Of a stretch of 64,000 nucleotides of DNA, positions 18,964 to 27,711 are shown piece after piece. Origin of the DNA: Rhodococcus qingshengii JCM 15477 (GTDB lineage: Bacteria; Actinomycetota; Actinomycetes; Mycobacteriales; Mycobacteriaceae); assembly GCF_023221595.1 (NCBI RefSeq), contig NZ_CP096563.1:2648501-2712500 (forward strand). Direction: 5' to 3'. The notes under the pieces were generated by a model that had not been told where the DNA came from, did no database searches, and saw only the letters and a list, made by a program, of their open reading frames with translations. The position numbers and the translations under genes were made by a program. Each line of letters opens with the position of its first letter. Position 1 is the stretch's first letter.

Positions 18964-20709
18964 GTGATTACCCGTCTGTCCCACCTGTTCCTGCGTACCC
19001 TGCGTGACGATCCCTCGGACGCCGAAGTTGCCAGCCACAAACTGCTGGTTCGTGCCGGCTACGTGCGTCGTATCGCTCCAGGCGTCTACTCGTGGTTGCC
19101 GCTGGGATTGCGGGTGCTGCGCGAGGTAGAGCGTGTCGTCCGTGAAGAAATGAATGCAATTGGCGGACAGGAAATCCTGCTGCCTGCGCTGCTCCCGCGC
19201 GATCCCTACGAAGCGTCGAACCGCTGGACCGAGTACGGCCCCAACCTGTTCCGCCTCAAGGACCGCAAGGGCAACGACTACATGCTCGGCCCGACCCACG
19301 AGGAGCTCTTTGCTCTGACGGTCAAGGGTGAGTACAACTCCTACAAGGACTTCCCGGTCACCCTGTACCAGGTGCAGACCAAGTACCGCGACGAAGAGCG
19401 TCCGCGTGCCGGCATTCTGCGTGGCCGCGAGTTCCTCATGAAGGATTCCTACTCCTTCGACCTGACCGACGAAGGCCTGACGGAGTCGTACCAGGCGCAT
19501 CGCGGTGCCTACGAGAAGATCTTCACGCGTCTGGGCGTCAAGTACGTCATCGTCTCGGCGACCTCCGGTGCGATGGGCGGCAGCGCGTCCGAGGAGTTCC
19601 TTGCCGAGAGCGAGATCGGCGAAGACACCTACGTGCGCTGCCTCGAATCCGGCTACGCCGCCAACGTCGAGGCCGTCAAGACTGTCGTTCCCGACTCGAT
19701 TCCGTTTGACGGGCTGCCCGAAGCCAAGGTGTACGACACCGCGAACACACCCACCATCGACACCCTGGTGGACTGGGCGAACGGCGCTGATCTCGGCCGT
19801 ACCGTGACCGCCGCCGACACTCTCAAGAACATCATGGTCAAGACCCGCCTGCCCGGCGGCGAATGGGAACTTCTCGGCATCGGCATCCCCGGCGACCGTG
19901 AGGTCGACGAAAAGCGCCTCGAGGCTTCGCTGGAGCCGGCCGAGTTCGTGATGATCACCGAGACCGACTTCAAGAACAACCCGTTCCTGGCCAAGGGTTA
20001 TATCGGCCCGAAGGCGCTGCAGGCCAACGGAGTTCGCTACCTTGTCGACCCGCGCGTCGTCGACGGCACCAGCTGGATCACCGGCGCCGACGAAGACGGC
20101 AAGCACGTGGTCGGCCTCGTTGCCGGTCGCGACTTCACCCCTGACGGAACCATCGAAGCCGCCGAGGTTCGTGACGGCGACGCCTCTCCCGATGGAGCCG
20201 GCACGCTGGTCTCGGCTCGCGGTATCGAGATCGGGCACGTCTTCCAACTCGGCCGCAAGTACACCGACGTCTTCACCGTCGACGTCCTCGCCGAGAACGG
20301 CAAGCCCGTCCGCCCGACCATGGGTTCGTACGGCGTCGGCGTCTCGCGTCTGGTGGCCGTCATTGCCGAGCAGCACCATGACGAGAAGGGTCTGCGTTGG
20401 CCCGCTGAGGTCTCACCGGCCGACGTTTACCTCGTCATTGCGAACAAGGACGAGACCGCTCGCGAAGGCGCCGAAGGCCTCGCCGCGCAGCTCGACCGCG
20501 CGGGACTCGAAGTGATCCTCGACGACCGCAAGGCATCGCCGGGCGTGAAGTTCAAGGACTCCGAGCTGATCGGTGTTCCGCTGATCGTTGTCGTCGGCCG
20601 TGGTTGGGCCGACGGCAAGGTCGAGATTCGCGACCGCTTCACCGGCGAGAGCCGTGAGATCGACGCCAATTCAGCGATCGAGGAGATCATCGCCGCAGTT
20701 CGCGGCTGA
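18964..20709 (+). CDS. proS: Prolyl-tRNA synthetase
   Basis: The 581-residue class II synthetase charges tRNA-Pro. The N-terminal catalytic core has [14 protein letters not shown] (motif 1 region), [24 protein letters not shown] (motif 2) and a motif 3 segment [11 protein letters not shown]. An inserted editing (INS) domain lies at about residues 225-400. The C-terminal anticodon-binding domain starts near residue 475. This is the bacterial-type length. The GTG start at 18964 gives [14 protein letters not shown], the family N-terminus. It ends at a strong terminator. Confidence 0.97.
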   Translation: MITRLSHLFLRTLRDDPSDAEVASHKLLVRAGYVRRIAPGVYSWLPLGLRVLREVERVVREEMNAIGGQEILLPALLPRDPYEASNRWTEYGPNLFRLKDRKGNDYMLGPTHEELFALTVKGEYNSYKDFPVTLYQVQTKYRDEERPRAGILRGREFLMKDSYSFDLTDEGLTESYQAHRGAYEKIFTRLGVKYVIVSATSGAMGGSASEEFLAESEIGEDTYVRCLESGYAANVEAVKTVVPDSIPFDGLPEAKVYDTANTPTIDTLVDWANGADLGRTVTAADTLKNIMVKTRLPGGEWELLGIGIPGDREVDEKRLEASLEPAEFVMITETDFKNNPFLAKGYIGPKALQANGVRYLVDPRVVDGTSWITGADEDGKHVVGLVAGRDFTPDGTIEAAEVRDGDASPDGAGTLVSARGIEIGHVFQLGRKYTDVFTVDVLAENGKPVRPTMGSYGVGVSRLVAVIAEQHHDEKGLRWPAEVSPADVYLVIANKDETAREGAEGLAAQLDRAGLEVILDDRKASPGVKFKDSELIGVPLIVVVGRGWADGKVEIRDRFTGESREIDANSAIEEIIAAVRG

Positions 20710-20724
20710 TTCGAATAGCTGTCC

Positions 20725-20771
20725 GGGCCGCCGCAGTCACCTTCCGAGGTGTCTGCGGCGGCCCTTCTTTT
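20725..20771 (+). terminator. Intrinsic terminator after proS
   Basis: A 12-bp stem GGGCCGCCGCAG / CTGCGGCGGCCC encloses a smaller inner hairpin (CACC/GGTG) and is followed by the T-rich TTCTTTT. It ends just 18 nt before the methyltransferase start. Confidence 0.88.
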
Positions 20772-20788
20772 CTGCCACAATCGTGGCT

Positions 20789-21460
20789 ATGGAACGCGAA
20801 CCGGATTGGGCAGAAGTCGACGGCTATCTCGTTTCCACGTTGGTAGGTGAAGATCCGGTTCTCGACGCGGCACTCGCCGCCAATTCCGAGGCAGGTCTCC
20901 CGCCCATCGACGTGGCGCCGAACCAGGGCAAGCTCCTCAACCTTCTGGCGCGAATGTGCTTGGCGCGCAATGTTCTCGAGATCGGAACGCTCGGCGGATA
21001 CAGCACGATCTGGCTCGCTCGCGCGGTCGGTCCCTCGGGCCAGGTCATCACGCTGGAATTCGATCCCACCCATGCGGATGTCGCTCGGGCGAATATCGAG
21101 CGTGCCGAACTGGCTGACCGTGTCGACATCCGCGTCGGCGCTGCGCTCGACAGTCTCCCGTTGATCGCGAAAGAAGAGTTGGGACCTTTCGACTTGGTCT
21201 TCATCGACGCCGACAAGGAGAACAACACCGAGTACGTGCGGTGGGCGTTGGCCCTTTCGCATCCCGGAACCGTCATCATCGTGGACAACGTGGTGCGTGG
21301 GGGACATGTGTCCAACCCGGATATCGACGACGAGCGCGTCAAAGCGAGTCGAGCGGTGTTGGAGATGATCGCGGCCGAGCCGAAACTCGACGGCACCGCC
21401 ATTCAAACCGTGGGTTCGAAGGGATGGGACGGGTTTGCCGTTGCAGTAGTGAACGAGTGA
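20789..21460 (+). CDS. SAM-dependent O-methyltransferase (COMT-like, class I)
   Basis: The 223-residue enzyme has the catechol-O-methyltransferase-like pattern of bacterial family 3 O-methyltransferases. Motif I is VLEIGTLGGYSTIWLA. The Mg/substrate region is FDLVFIDADKENN, and VIIVDNVVRGG carries the Asp/Asn metal ligands. It is soluble. The ATG at 20789 is unambiguous because the terminator lies just upstream. The next gene starts 17 nt downstream. The substrate is unknown. Confidence 0.9.
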   Translation: MEREPDWAEVDGYLVSTLVGEDPVLDAALAANSEAGLPPIDVAPNQGKLLNLLARMCLARNVLEIGTLGGYSTIWLARAVGPSGQVITLEFDPTHADVARANIERAELADRVDIRVGAALDSLPLIAKEELGPFDLVFIDADKENNTEYVRWALALSHPGTVIIVDNVVRGGHVSNPDIDDERVKASRAVLEMIAAEPKLDGTAIQTVGSKGWDGFAVAVVNE

Positions 21461-21476
21461 GCGCAGACTCGAAGCG

Positions 21477-22142
21477 GTGAGGATGCTGGGGGCAGCAAAG
21501 GCGGCATGGCGATGGGTGCGCAGTGCTCCCGGTACCTACGTCTGGTTGCTGGCCCTGCTGTTCACCACGCTCTTCCTTCGGCATCTGCCCGACAATGTCG
21601 AGGAGCGTTTTCTCGGCAAGCGCTCGACCAATCTGCATCACCTGGCCGAAGACCCGCTGCGAGTCCTGTTCTCGAGTGCCTTCTGGCTCGAAGGTGGCGG
21701 TTGGTTGGGATACCTGGTTCTCTTCACCATCTTTCATGCAACGGCTGAGCGTTGGCTCGGGACGTGGCGGTGGCTGTGTGTTGTCGTCATCGCCCACGTC
21801 GGAGCCACGTACATCAGCGAAGGTGTTCTGTACGAAGGTATTCGGCACGGATACGTGGCGGAGTCGGCGGTCAACACTCTCGACGTGGGTGTGAGTTACG
21901 GTCTGGCCGGCGTCATGGGGATTCTGGTATATCGAATCGTCGATCCGTGGCGATACGTCTATCTCGCGGGGTTGCTGCTCTTCTATGGTGTACCTCTGAT
22001 TTTCGCCACCAATTTCACCGCCATCGGCCACATGTCTGCGTTGTTGCTCGGGTTGGCGTGCTACCCGATCACGCGCGCTCGGGCCGGCACGTGGAATCCG
22101 ATGGACCTGTGGCATTCGCGAAGAATCGCAGGTCTTCCATGA
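21477..22142 (+). CDS. Rhomboid-like multi-pass membrane protein
   Basis: The protein has about 221 residues and six hydrophobic segments. It has a GVSYGLAG sequence in a membrane helix where rhomboid proteases carry GxSG, and a later IGHMSALLLG where they carry the catalytic His. The residue after the Ser is Tyr rather than Gly, so activity is uncertain. The start could be GTG 21477 or ATG 21483. It is probably co-transcribed with the methyltransferase. Its function in actinobacteria is unknown. Confidence 0.7.
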   Translation: MRMLGAAKAAWRWVRSAPGTYVWLLALLFTTLFLRHLPDNVEERFLGKRSTNLHHLAEDPLRVLFSSAFWLEGGGWLGYLVLFTIFHATAERWLGTWRWLCVVVIAHVGATYISEGVLYEGIRHGYVAESAVNTLDVGVSYGLAGVMGILVYRIVDPWRYVYLAGLLLFYGVPLIFATNFTAIGHMSALLLGLACYPITRARAGTWNPMDLWHSRRIAGLP

Positions 22143-22200
22143 ATCGCACCGCGGAAAGTTACCCGCTGGTAGTTTAGCGTCATCGACGAAAGGTAATGAC

Positions 22201-23931
22201 GTGTCTGGCACCGATGGATTGCTCTTCAACCCCCATACTTACGACCCCGCTCAGTTCGATCCGGAGACCCGCCGTTTGCTGCGAGCCACCATCGAATGGT
22301 TCGAGAGCCGCGGTAAGAAGCAACTGCTTCAGGACGACCTCGACGCCGTGTGGGTCTCCGACTTTCTCGAATTCGTCGGCAAGGAGAAGTTGTTCGCGAC
22401 GTTCCAGACTCCGGCGGCATTCGCCGACGGTGACGAGAACCGTCGTTGGGACGGTGCCCGCAACGCGGCCTTGAGTGAGATCTTCGGTTTTTACGGACTC
22501 GCTTACTGGTACGCCTGGCAGGTCACGATCCTCGGACTCGGACCGATCTGGATGAGTGACAACGACGCTGCGAAGAAGCGTGCAGCGCAGGAACTTGCCG
22601 ACGGTGGTGTCATGGCGTTCGGGCTGTCCGAGCGCGACCACGGCGCCGACGTGTACTCCACCGACATGCTCCTCACTCCCACCGACGGCGACGTCGCCTT
22701 CCGCGCGAGCGGCGAGAAGTACTACATCGGAAACGGCAACGTAGCCGGAATGGTGTCTGTGTTCGGGCGTCGTACCGACGTCGAGGGCCCCGAAGGCTAC
22801 GTGTTCTTTGTCGCCGACAGTGCACATCCGAACTATCAGCTAGTGGACAACGTCCTGCGCGGGCAGATGTATGTCAGCAATTTCCGCCTCGACGATTACC
22901 CGGTGCGCGAGGAAGACATTCTGCACACCGGCGTCGCCGCATTCGAGGCCGCGCTCAACACGGTCAACGTCGGAAAGTTCAACCTCTGCACCGGCTCCAT
23001 CGGCATCACCGAGCATGCGTTCTTCGAGGCAATCACTCACGCGCAGAATCGAATTCTGTACGGCAATCCCGTCACGGATTTCGCCCACGTTCGCGCCGCC
23101 TTCGTCGACGCGTACTCACGTCTGATCGCGATGAAGCAGTTCAGTGCGCGGGCGGTCGACTACTTCCGCAGCGCCAGCCTCGAGGACCGTCGCTACCTGC
23201 TGTTCAATCCCATGACCAAGGCCAAGGTCACCTCCGAAGGTGAGAAGGTGGTCGGGTTGCTGCACGATGTGATCGCAGCCAAGGGATACGAGAAGTCCAC
23301 GTACTTCCGCGAGGCAGCGCAGATGATCGGCACGCTGCCCAAGCTCGAGGGCACCGTCCACGTCAACGTCGGCCTGATTCTCAAGTTCTTGCCGAACTAT
23401 CTGTTCAACTCGGCGCAGTTCCCGGAGATCGTCACGCGCGACGACGCCGCCGACGACGAGTTCTTCTGGAACCAGGGGCCTACCCGCGGCGCTGCGAAGA
23501 TTCAGTTCCACGAGTGGAAGCCCCTCTACGAGAAGCACTCTTCGATTCCGAACGTCGCCCGTTTTTACGAGCAGGCGATCGCGCTCACCGAATTGCTCAC
23601 TGCTGCAGCGCCGGACGCGCAGCAGCAGAAGGATCTCGATTTCATGCTCAACGTCGGGCACCTGTTCTCTCTCGTCGTCTACGGTCATCTGATTCTCGAA
23701 CAGGCCGAGATCAGCGGGCTCGACGCCGACGTTGTCGATCAGATCTTCGACTTCCAGATTCGTGACTTCTCGGGATACGCGATCGCGCTGCACGGAAAGC
23801 CGTCGTCGACACCCGAGCAGCAGAAGTGGGCCCTGGCCGCGGTGCGGAAGCCTGTTGTCGACAGTGAACGCTTCGACCGGGTGTGGCAGCAGGTCAAGGC
23901 GTACGACGGTGCATACGAGATGCGCGCATGA
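22201..23931 (+). CDS. Acyl-CoA dehydrogenase family protein
   Basis: The 576-residue flavoprotein has the acyl-CoA dehydrogenase fold. Features are an N-terminal helical domain, a central beta domain with MAFGLSERDHGADVYSTDM and GEKYYIGNGNVAG, and a C-terminal helical domain. It is longer than the usual 380-400 residues, with a C-terminal extension like the long ACAD subgroups. It likely oxidises an acyl-CoA with FAD and transfers electrons to ETF. The start is GTG at 22201. It overlaps the next gene by 4 nt (ATGA), so the NTF2-like protein is probably a functional partner. The catalytic Glu could not be assigned by eye. Confidence 0.88.
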   Translation: MSGTDGLLFNPHTYDPAQFDPETRRLLRATIEWFESRGKKQLLQDDLDAVWVSDFLEFVGKEKLFATFQTPAAFADGDENRRWDGARNAALSEIFGFYGLAYWYAWQVTILGLGPIWMSDNDAAKKRAAQELADGGVMAFGLSERDHGADVYSTDMLLTPTDGDVAFRASGEKYYIGNGNVAGMVSVFGRRTDVEGPEGYVFFVADSAHPNYQLVDNVLRGQMYVSNFRLDDYPVREEDILHTGVAAFEAALNTVNVGKFNLCTGSIGITEHAFFEAITHAQNRILYGNPVTDFAHVRAAFVDAYSRLIAMKQFSARAVDYFRSASLEDRRYLLFNPMTKAKVTSEGEKVVGLLHDVIAAKGYEKSTYFREAAQMIGTLPKLEGTVHVNVGLILKFLPNYLFNSAQFPEIVTRDDAADDEFFWNQGPTRGAAKIQFHEWKPLYEKHSSIPNVARFYEQAIALTELLTAAAPDAQQQKDLDFMLNVGHLFSLVVYGHLILEQAEISGLDADVVDQIFDFQIRDFSGYAIALHGKPSSTPEQQKWALAAVRKPVVDSERFDRVWQQVKAYDGAYEMRA

Positions 23932-24707
23932 CCGCGCCGGTGACGCGCGAGCAGTTGATGGCCGTCGTGGAGGGATCCCCGAAAGCCGTCGGCGCGCATG
24001 ACCGCTCGACCTGGGTGGCCCTGTTTGCCGGCGACGGACAGGTCAACGACCCTGTAGGTTCACGTCCGCACAACGGTCAGGCGGCGATCGAGAGTTTCTA
24101 CGACACGTTCATCGCCCCCAATTCGATCACCTTCCATGTCGAGCGCGACATCGTGTGCGGCCGGACGGTGTGGCGCGATCTGAGCCTCGCTACCGAGATG
24201 TCGACCGGAGTCGTTCTCGACGTTCCGATGCACTTGCGCTACGACTTGGTGGGGGAGCCCGATTCCTTGCGGATCGGAACCCTCTACGCGCATTGGGAAT
24301 TGGCGACGATGTTGAGCCAGCTCGCGACTGCTGGTGTGGCGGGGGTGAAGGCGGCCGCGAAGTTGACGCCGCAGTTGCTCTCGAACCAGGGGATCGGCGG
24401 GGCGCTCGGGTTCTCGCGCGGCATCTTCGGCGTCGGAGACAAAGGCAAGAAGGCAGCGTCGCGGTTCCTCGATGCGGCCGCTGTCGGCCGAACGCCGCCG
24501 GTACCCGTCGAGCTTCCGGCGGGGACGCAGTTGTCCAACGCTGATGTCAACGCTCTGCTCACCGGCGTGACGAAGAGCAAGATGCTGGTTGCCGGTCGCA
24601 CCGTGACGGCGAGCGTCATCGTGTGCGGGGAACCGGCCATCGCATTATTCGGCTTCGAGGCGAGCGGTCATCGACTCAATCGGGTGCGTTTCTTCACCGA
24701 GAGCTGA
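23928..24707 (+). CDS. NTF2/SnoaL-like cone-fold protein with C-terminal extension
   Basis: The 259-residue protein has an N-terminal domain (about residues 1-125) with the NTF2-like signature VGAHDRSTWVALFAGDGQVNDPVGSRPHNGQAAIESFYDTF. A less conserved Ala/Gly-rich half ends in a second cone-like segment (TASVIVCGEPAIALFGFEA). NTF2-like folds serve as isomerases, dehydratases or binding proteins. The 4-nt overlap with the acyl-CoA dehydrogenase suggests both act on the same lipid or steroid-like CoA pathway, which is inference. A strong terminator follows. Confidence 0.75.
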   Translation: MTAPVTREQLMAVVEGSPKAVGAHDRSTWVALFAGDGQVNDPVGSRPHNGQAAIESFYDTFIAPNSITFHVERDIVCGRTVWRDLSLATEMSTGVVLDVPMHLRYDLVGEPDSLRIGTLYAHWELATMLSQLATAGVAGVKAAAKLTPQLLSNQGIGGALGFSRGIFGVGDKGKKAASRFLDAAAVGRTPPVPVELPAGTQLSNADVNALLTGVTKSKMLVAGRTVTASVIVCGEPAIALFGFEASGHRLNRVRFFTES

Positions 24708-24732
24708 CATAGAGCCCTCCACATGCAGGTCA

Positions 24733-24773
24733 GGCTCGGCGCGCCACTCCGGCGCGCCGAGCCTTCGCTTTTC
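24733..24773. terminator. Intrinsic terminator between convergent genes
   Basis: A perfect 13-bp stem GGCTCGGCGCGCC / GGCGCGCCGAGCC with a 5-nt loop is followed by TTCGCTTTTC. It lies 25 nt after the NTF2-like gene and 10 nt before the end of the minus-strand split-barrel gene. Confidence 0.88.
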
Positions 24774-24782
24774 TGAGAATTG

Positions 24783-25208
24783 TCAGATCGCCCCGAGATC
24801 CGCAGACAGCCAGTGCTGCGGATTCATGTAGATCGCTACCTGTTCGCCCAACTGCGATCGCGCGAATTCGAGATACCCGTCGACCTTGTCCGGAGCCAGG
24901 TAACGCCGCGAGACTTCGACCAGCATCTCGTCGGTGCCCGGAACGATCTTGTCGACGGATCCGCTGACGCTGACGTAACGGATTGTCGGATCGAGCCTTT
25001 CGGCCATCAACGAGAAATGCCCGGCCGACTCTATGAGTCGTGCCTTTCGCGAATCCTTGCCCGTGAGGATCCATGGTTTGCCACCGGGTGAGTACAGGTA
25101 CCAGATCGGGACGGTCAACGGACCGCGCTCGGTGCCGTCCGCCACGGACAGCGCCCCGATGTGGGGTTCGGCCAGGAACTGTTCACGCTCATTTTCGGAG
25201 AGTGCCAT
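24783..25208 (-). CDS. PPOX-class split-barrel protein
   Basis: The 141-residue protein has the split-barrel pattern: FLAEPHIGALSVADGTERGPLTVPIWYLYSPGG at the N-terminus, then KARLIESAGHFSLMAERLDP and VSVSGSV. It resembles pyridoxamine-5'-phosphate oxidase-related or F420-dependent proteins of unknown substrate. It is distinct in sequence from the family member at 2888. It is transcribed alone, divergent from the MFS gene, from the 159-bp spacer 25209-25367. Confidence 0.8.
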   Translation of the reverse strand: MALSENEREQFLAEPHIGALSVADGTERGPLTVPIWYLYSPGGKPWILTGKDSRKARLIESAGHFSLMAERLDPTIRYVSVSGSVDKIVPGTDEMLVEVSRRYLAPDKVDGYLEFARSQLGEQVAIYMNPQHWLSADLGAI

Positions 25209-25282
25209 TCCTCGAGATTACCGCGACGTTTGACATGGCGTTGTGACTCCGTACACAATCGATGTGCTCATTATGAACAGGC

Positions 25283-25297
25283 GTTCGCAATGCGAAC
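25283..25297. promoter_or_regulatory. 15-bp perfect palindrome, candidate operator (IclR-type?)
   Basis: GTTCGCA and TGCGAAC are separated by a single base. The site sits about 70 bp before the probable start of an aromatic-acid-type MFS gene. Symmetric sites of this size are typical for IclR-, MarR- or GntR-type regulators that control aromatic catabolism, but no regulator gene is adjacent. The assignment is inference. Confidence 0.5.
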
Positions 25298-25367
25298 ACG
25301 TTTCGATCCGAACTACTGGATCCCAACCGGTCGCGAACGCCCACAAGCAGTGAATGTCGAGGATCCG

Positions 25368-26663
25368 ATGACCGCACCGCATACGCAGTCGAGTTCAATC
25401 ACCGGTTCGCCTGGGGCGCGTGCCGCAATGTGGGTAGCACCGTTGTGTTGGATCGCTGTGCTTCTGGACGGATTCGACCTGGTCGTACTCGGCGCGGTCA
25501 TTCCTTCGCTTCTCGACTACGACGCGTGGGGTTTGAGTACCGGCACGATCACGATGATCTCGACCTTCGGGCTCATCGGCATGACCATCGGCGCCCTCGT
25601 CATCGGCACTCTCACCGACGTCATCGGTCGACGCCGCGCGCTGCTGTACGCCGTTGCCGCATTCTCGATTCTGACTCTGTTGTGCGCAATTGCGCCCAAT
25701 CCGTTCATCTTCGGGCTGCTGCGCTTCTTTGCCGGTGTGGGGCTGGGTGGCGCCCTACCGACGGCATTGGCTCTGGTCAACGAATTCTCGAAGAAACAAG
25801 GCGGTGGATCTGCGTCGACCATGCTGATGACCGGCTACCACGTCGGCGCCGTTGCCACCGCAGCGCTGGCGCTCGTCGTGATCGAACCTTTCGGTTGGCG
25901 AGCGATGTTCGTTGTCGGCGCACTTCCTGCCGTCGCCCTGATTCCACTCATGTTGCGGTATCTGCCGGAATCCCCGTCGTACCTTCTCGCTCACGGAAAG
26001 CGTGCCGAAGCCGAGGAAATCGCTGCCCGTTACGGAGTCGAACTCGAGATTGCGCCCACGTCCGAAGTTGAGCGCGCCGAAGCCGCCAATCCCGTTCGCG
26101 CACTGTTCTCTTCGAAGTTCCTGCGCAACAGCATCGCCATCTGGATCACCAGTTTCATGGGCTTGCTGCTCGTCTACGGATTGAACACATGGCTTCCGAC
26201 GATCATGCGTGAGGCCGGTTACAACCTCGGGGCGTCGTTGACGTTCCTTCTGATCCTCAATGCCGGCGCCGTCGTCGGACTCTTGATCGCCGGGGGCGTC
26301 GCGAACAAGATCGGCCCGCGGACTGCAGCCATCGTGTGGTTCGCCGGAGCTGCACTGTTCCTGGCGCTTCTGAGTGTGAAGGTGTCGTTCGGAATCTACG
26401 TGATGGTCTTCCTCGCCGGATGCTTCGTGTTCAGTGCGCAGGTACTGGTCTACGCCTTCACGAGCGCCAATCACCCACCTCAGATTCGCGCGACCGCGCT
26501 CGGATGGTCGGCAGGTGTCGGCCGGGTCGGTGCGATCTGTGGCCCGATCCTGGGCGGAGTCCTCCTGGGCGCGGGTTACGCCGTGCCGTGGGGCTTCTAC
26601 GCTTTCGCGCTCGTCGGACTGCTCGGAGCAATTTCTATCTCCTGCACACGGGTGCGCACCTGA
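25368..26663 (+). CDS. MFS transporter, aromatic acid:H+ symporter (AAHS) family
   Basis: The 431-residue, 12-helix transporter is in the cytoplasmic membrane. The first helix carries DGFDLVVLGAVIPSLL, the Asp-Gly-Phe/Tyr-Asp signature of aromatic-acid transporters such as PcaK/BenK. Motif A is GTLTDVIGRRRALL, and RYLPESPSYLL follows helix 6. It probably imports a benzoate-like acid. The frame is open far upstream. ATG 25368 with GGA nearby is chosen; GTG 25350 and ATG 25290 (inside the palindrome) are alternatives. No catabolic genes are adjacent, so it may serve a remote pathway. Confidence 0.85.
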   Translation: MTAPHTQSSSITGSPGARAAMWVAPLCWIAVLLDGFDLVVLGAVIPSLLDYDAWGLSTGTITMISTFGLIGMTIGALVIGTLTDVIGRRRALLYAVAAFSILTLLCAIAPNPFIFGLLRFFAGVGLGGALPTALALVNEFSKKQGGGSASTMLMTGYHVGAVATAALALVVIEPFGWRAMFVVGALPAVALIPLMLRYLPESPSYLLAHGKRAEAEEIAARYGVELEIAPTSEVERAEAANPVRALFSSKFLRNSIAIWITSFMGLLLVYGLNTWLPTIMREAGYNLGASLTFLLILNAGAVVGLLIAGGVANKIGPRTAAIVWFAGAALFLALLSVKVSFGIYVMVFLAGCFVFSAQVLVYAFTSANHPPQIRATALGWSAGVGRVGAICGPILGGVLLGAGYAVPWGFYAFALVGLLGAISISCTRVRT

Positions 26664-26706
26664 AATACCAGTTTCGCTGGTTGGCGTGCTGCTGCTATCG
26701 TAAAAC

Positions 26707-27711
26707 ATGAGTATGAAGAGTAGCGCTATCGTCGCGCCGCAGGCACCGCTACCGATGCCATCGTCTCGATCCGGTTTGTGGTGGGGCTTGCTCGGTGTGC
26801 TGGCGTTCTCGTTCACCGTTCCGCTCACGCGGGTCGCCGTCGCGGATCTCGACCCCCTGTTCGTCGGCGCGGGCCGCGCCGTCGTTGCCGGGGCCCTTGC
26901 GATTGTGATGCTGTCGGTTACTCGCGCGACGCTTCCGACGCTTCGGCAGTGGTTGCGCATCGCACTCGTGACTGTTGGTGCGGTACTGGGGTTTTCACTG
27001 TTCACCACGTTTGCGTTGCAGACATCGCCGGCGAGTCACGCGGCAGTCGTGATCGGGCTACTTCCCGCTGCGACCGCGGTATTTGCGGTCGTCCGAGGAA
27101 AAGAGCGTCCCAGTAAGGGATTCTGGTGGGCAAGCGCCGCCGGCGCGGTATCGGTCGTAGGGTTCGTGGCGATTGCAAACGGCGGACTCGGCTCGTTTCA
27201 TCTCGCTGATCTTCTTCTGTTCGCCGCGGTTGTGTGTGCAGCGCTGGCATATTCGGAAGGTGCGTTGCTGGCCCGCGAGATCGGGTCGTGGCAGACGATT
27301 GCCTGGGCATTGATTCTCGGACTGCCGGTCACGATTGCGTTGACGGTGGCGTCCATGGCCCAGGCTCCGGTCTCTGCCGATGTGAATTCGTGGCTTTCGT
27401 TTGCCTACCTGGGATGCGTGAGTATGTTTCTCGGGTTCTTTCCTTGGTACCGGGGTCTGGCGATCGGTCCCATTTCCACTGTGAGCCAAACACAGTTGGT
27501 TCAACCGGTGCTCAGCATTGCCTGGTCGGCGCTGATACTCGGTGAGACGTTGTCGCCCTCGATCGTGGCCGGCGGTGTCGTCGTCATCGGGTGTGCCTGG
27601 CTTGCCCTGAAGGCGCGAGTGGCAGCGCCGCGTGCTGTGCCGGCACGCGACGCGACCACTGCTACTGATGAATCAGAAAAGCGGGCCGCCACCGAAGGCA
27701 CTGCGGTGTGA
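26707..27711 (+). CDS. EamA/DMT-superfamily exporter
   Basis: The 334-residue protein has two EamA repeats of five helices each, about residues 25-155 and 165-300. The second repeat shows SFAYLGCVSMFLGFFPWYRGLAIGPIS and QLVQPVLSIAWSALILGE, typical of YedA/RhaT-like amino-acid or metabolite exporters. The C-terminal 30 residues are hydrophilic. The 3' end overlaps the convergent SDR gene by 39 nt, with no terminator between. The substrate is unknown. Confidence 0.87.
   Translation: MSMKSSAIVAPQAPLPMPSSRSGLWWGLLGVLAFSFTVPLTRVAVADLDPLFVGAGRAVVAGALAIVMLSVTRATLPTLRQWLRIALVTVGAVLGFSLFTTFALQTSPASHAAVVIGLLPAATAVFAVVRGKERPSKGFWWASAAGAVSVVGFVAIANGGLGSFHLADLLLFAAVVCAALAYSEGALLAREIGSWQTIAWALILGLPVTIALTVASMAQAPVSADVNSWLSFAYLGCVSMFLGFFPWYRGLAIGPISTVSQTQLVQPVLSIAWSALILGETLSPSIVAGGVVVIGCAWLALKARVAAPRAVPARDATTATDESEKRAATEGTAV

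Noticed and set aside
18955..20379. A 474-codon minus-strand frame opposite proS
   Set aside because: Antisense shadow; the true gene shows clear class II synthetase motifs.
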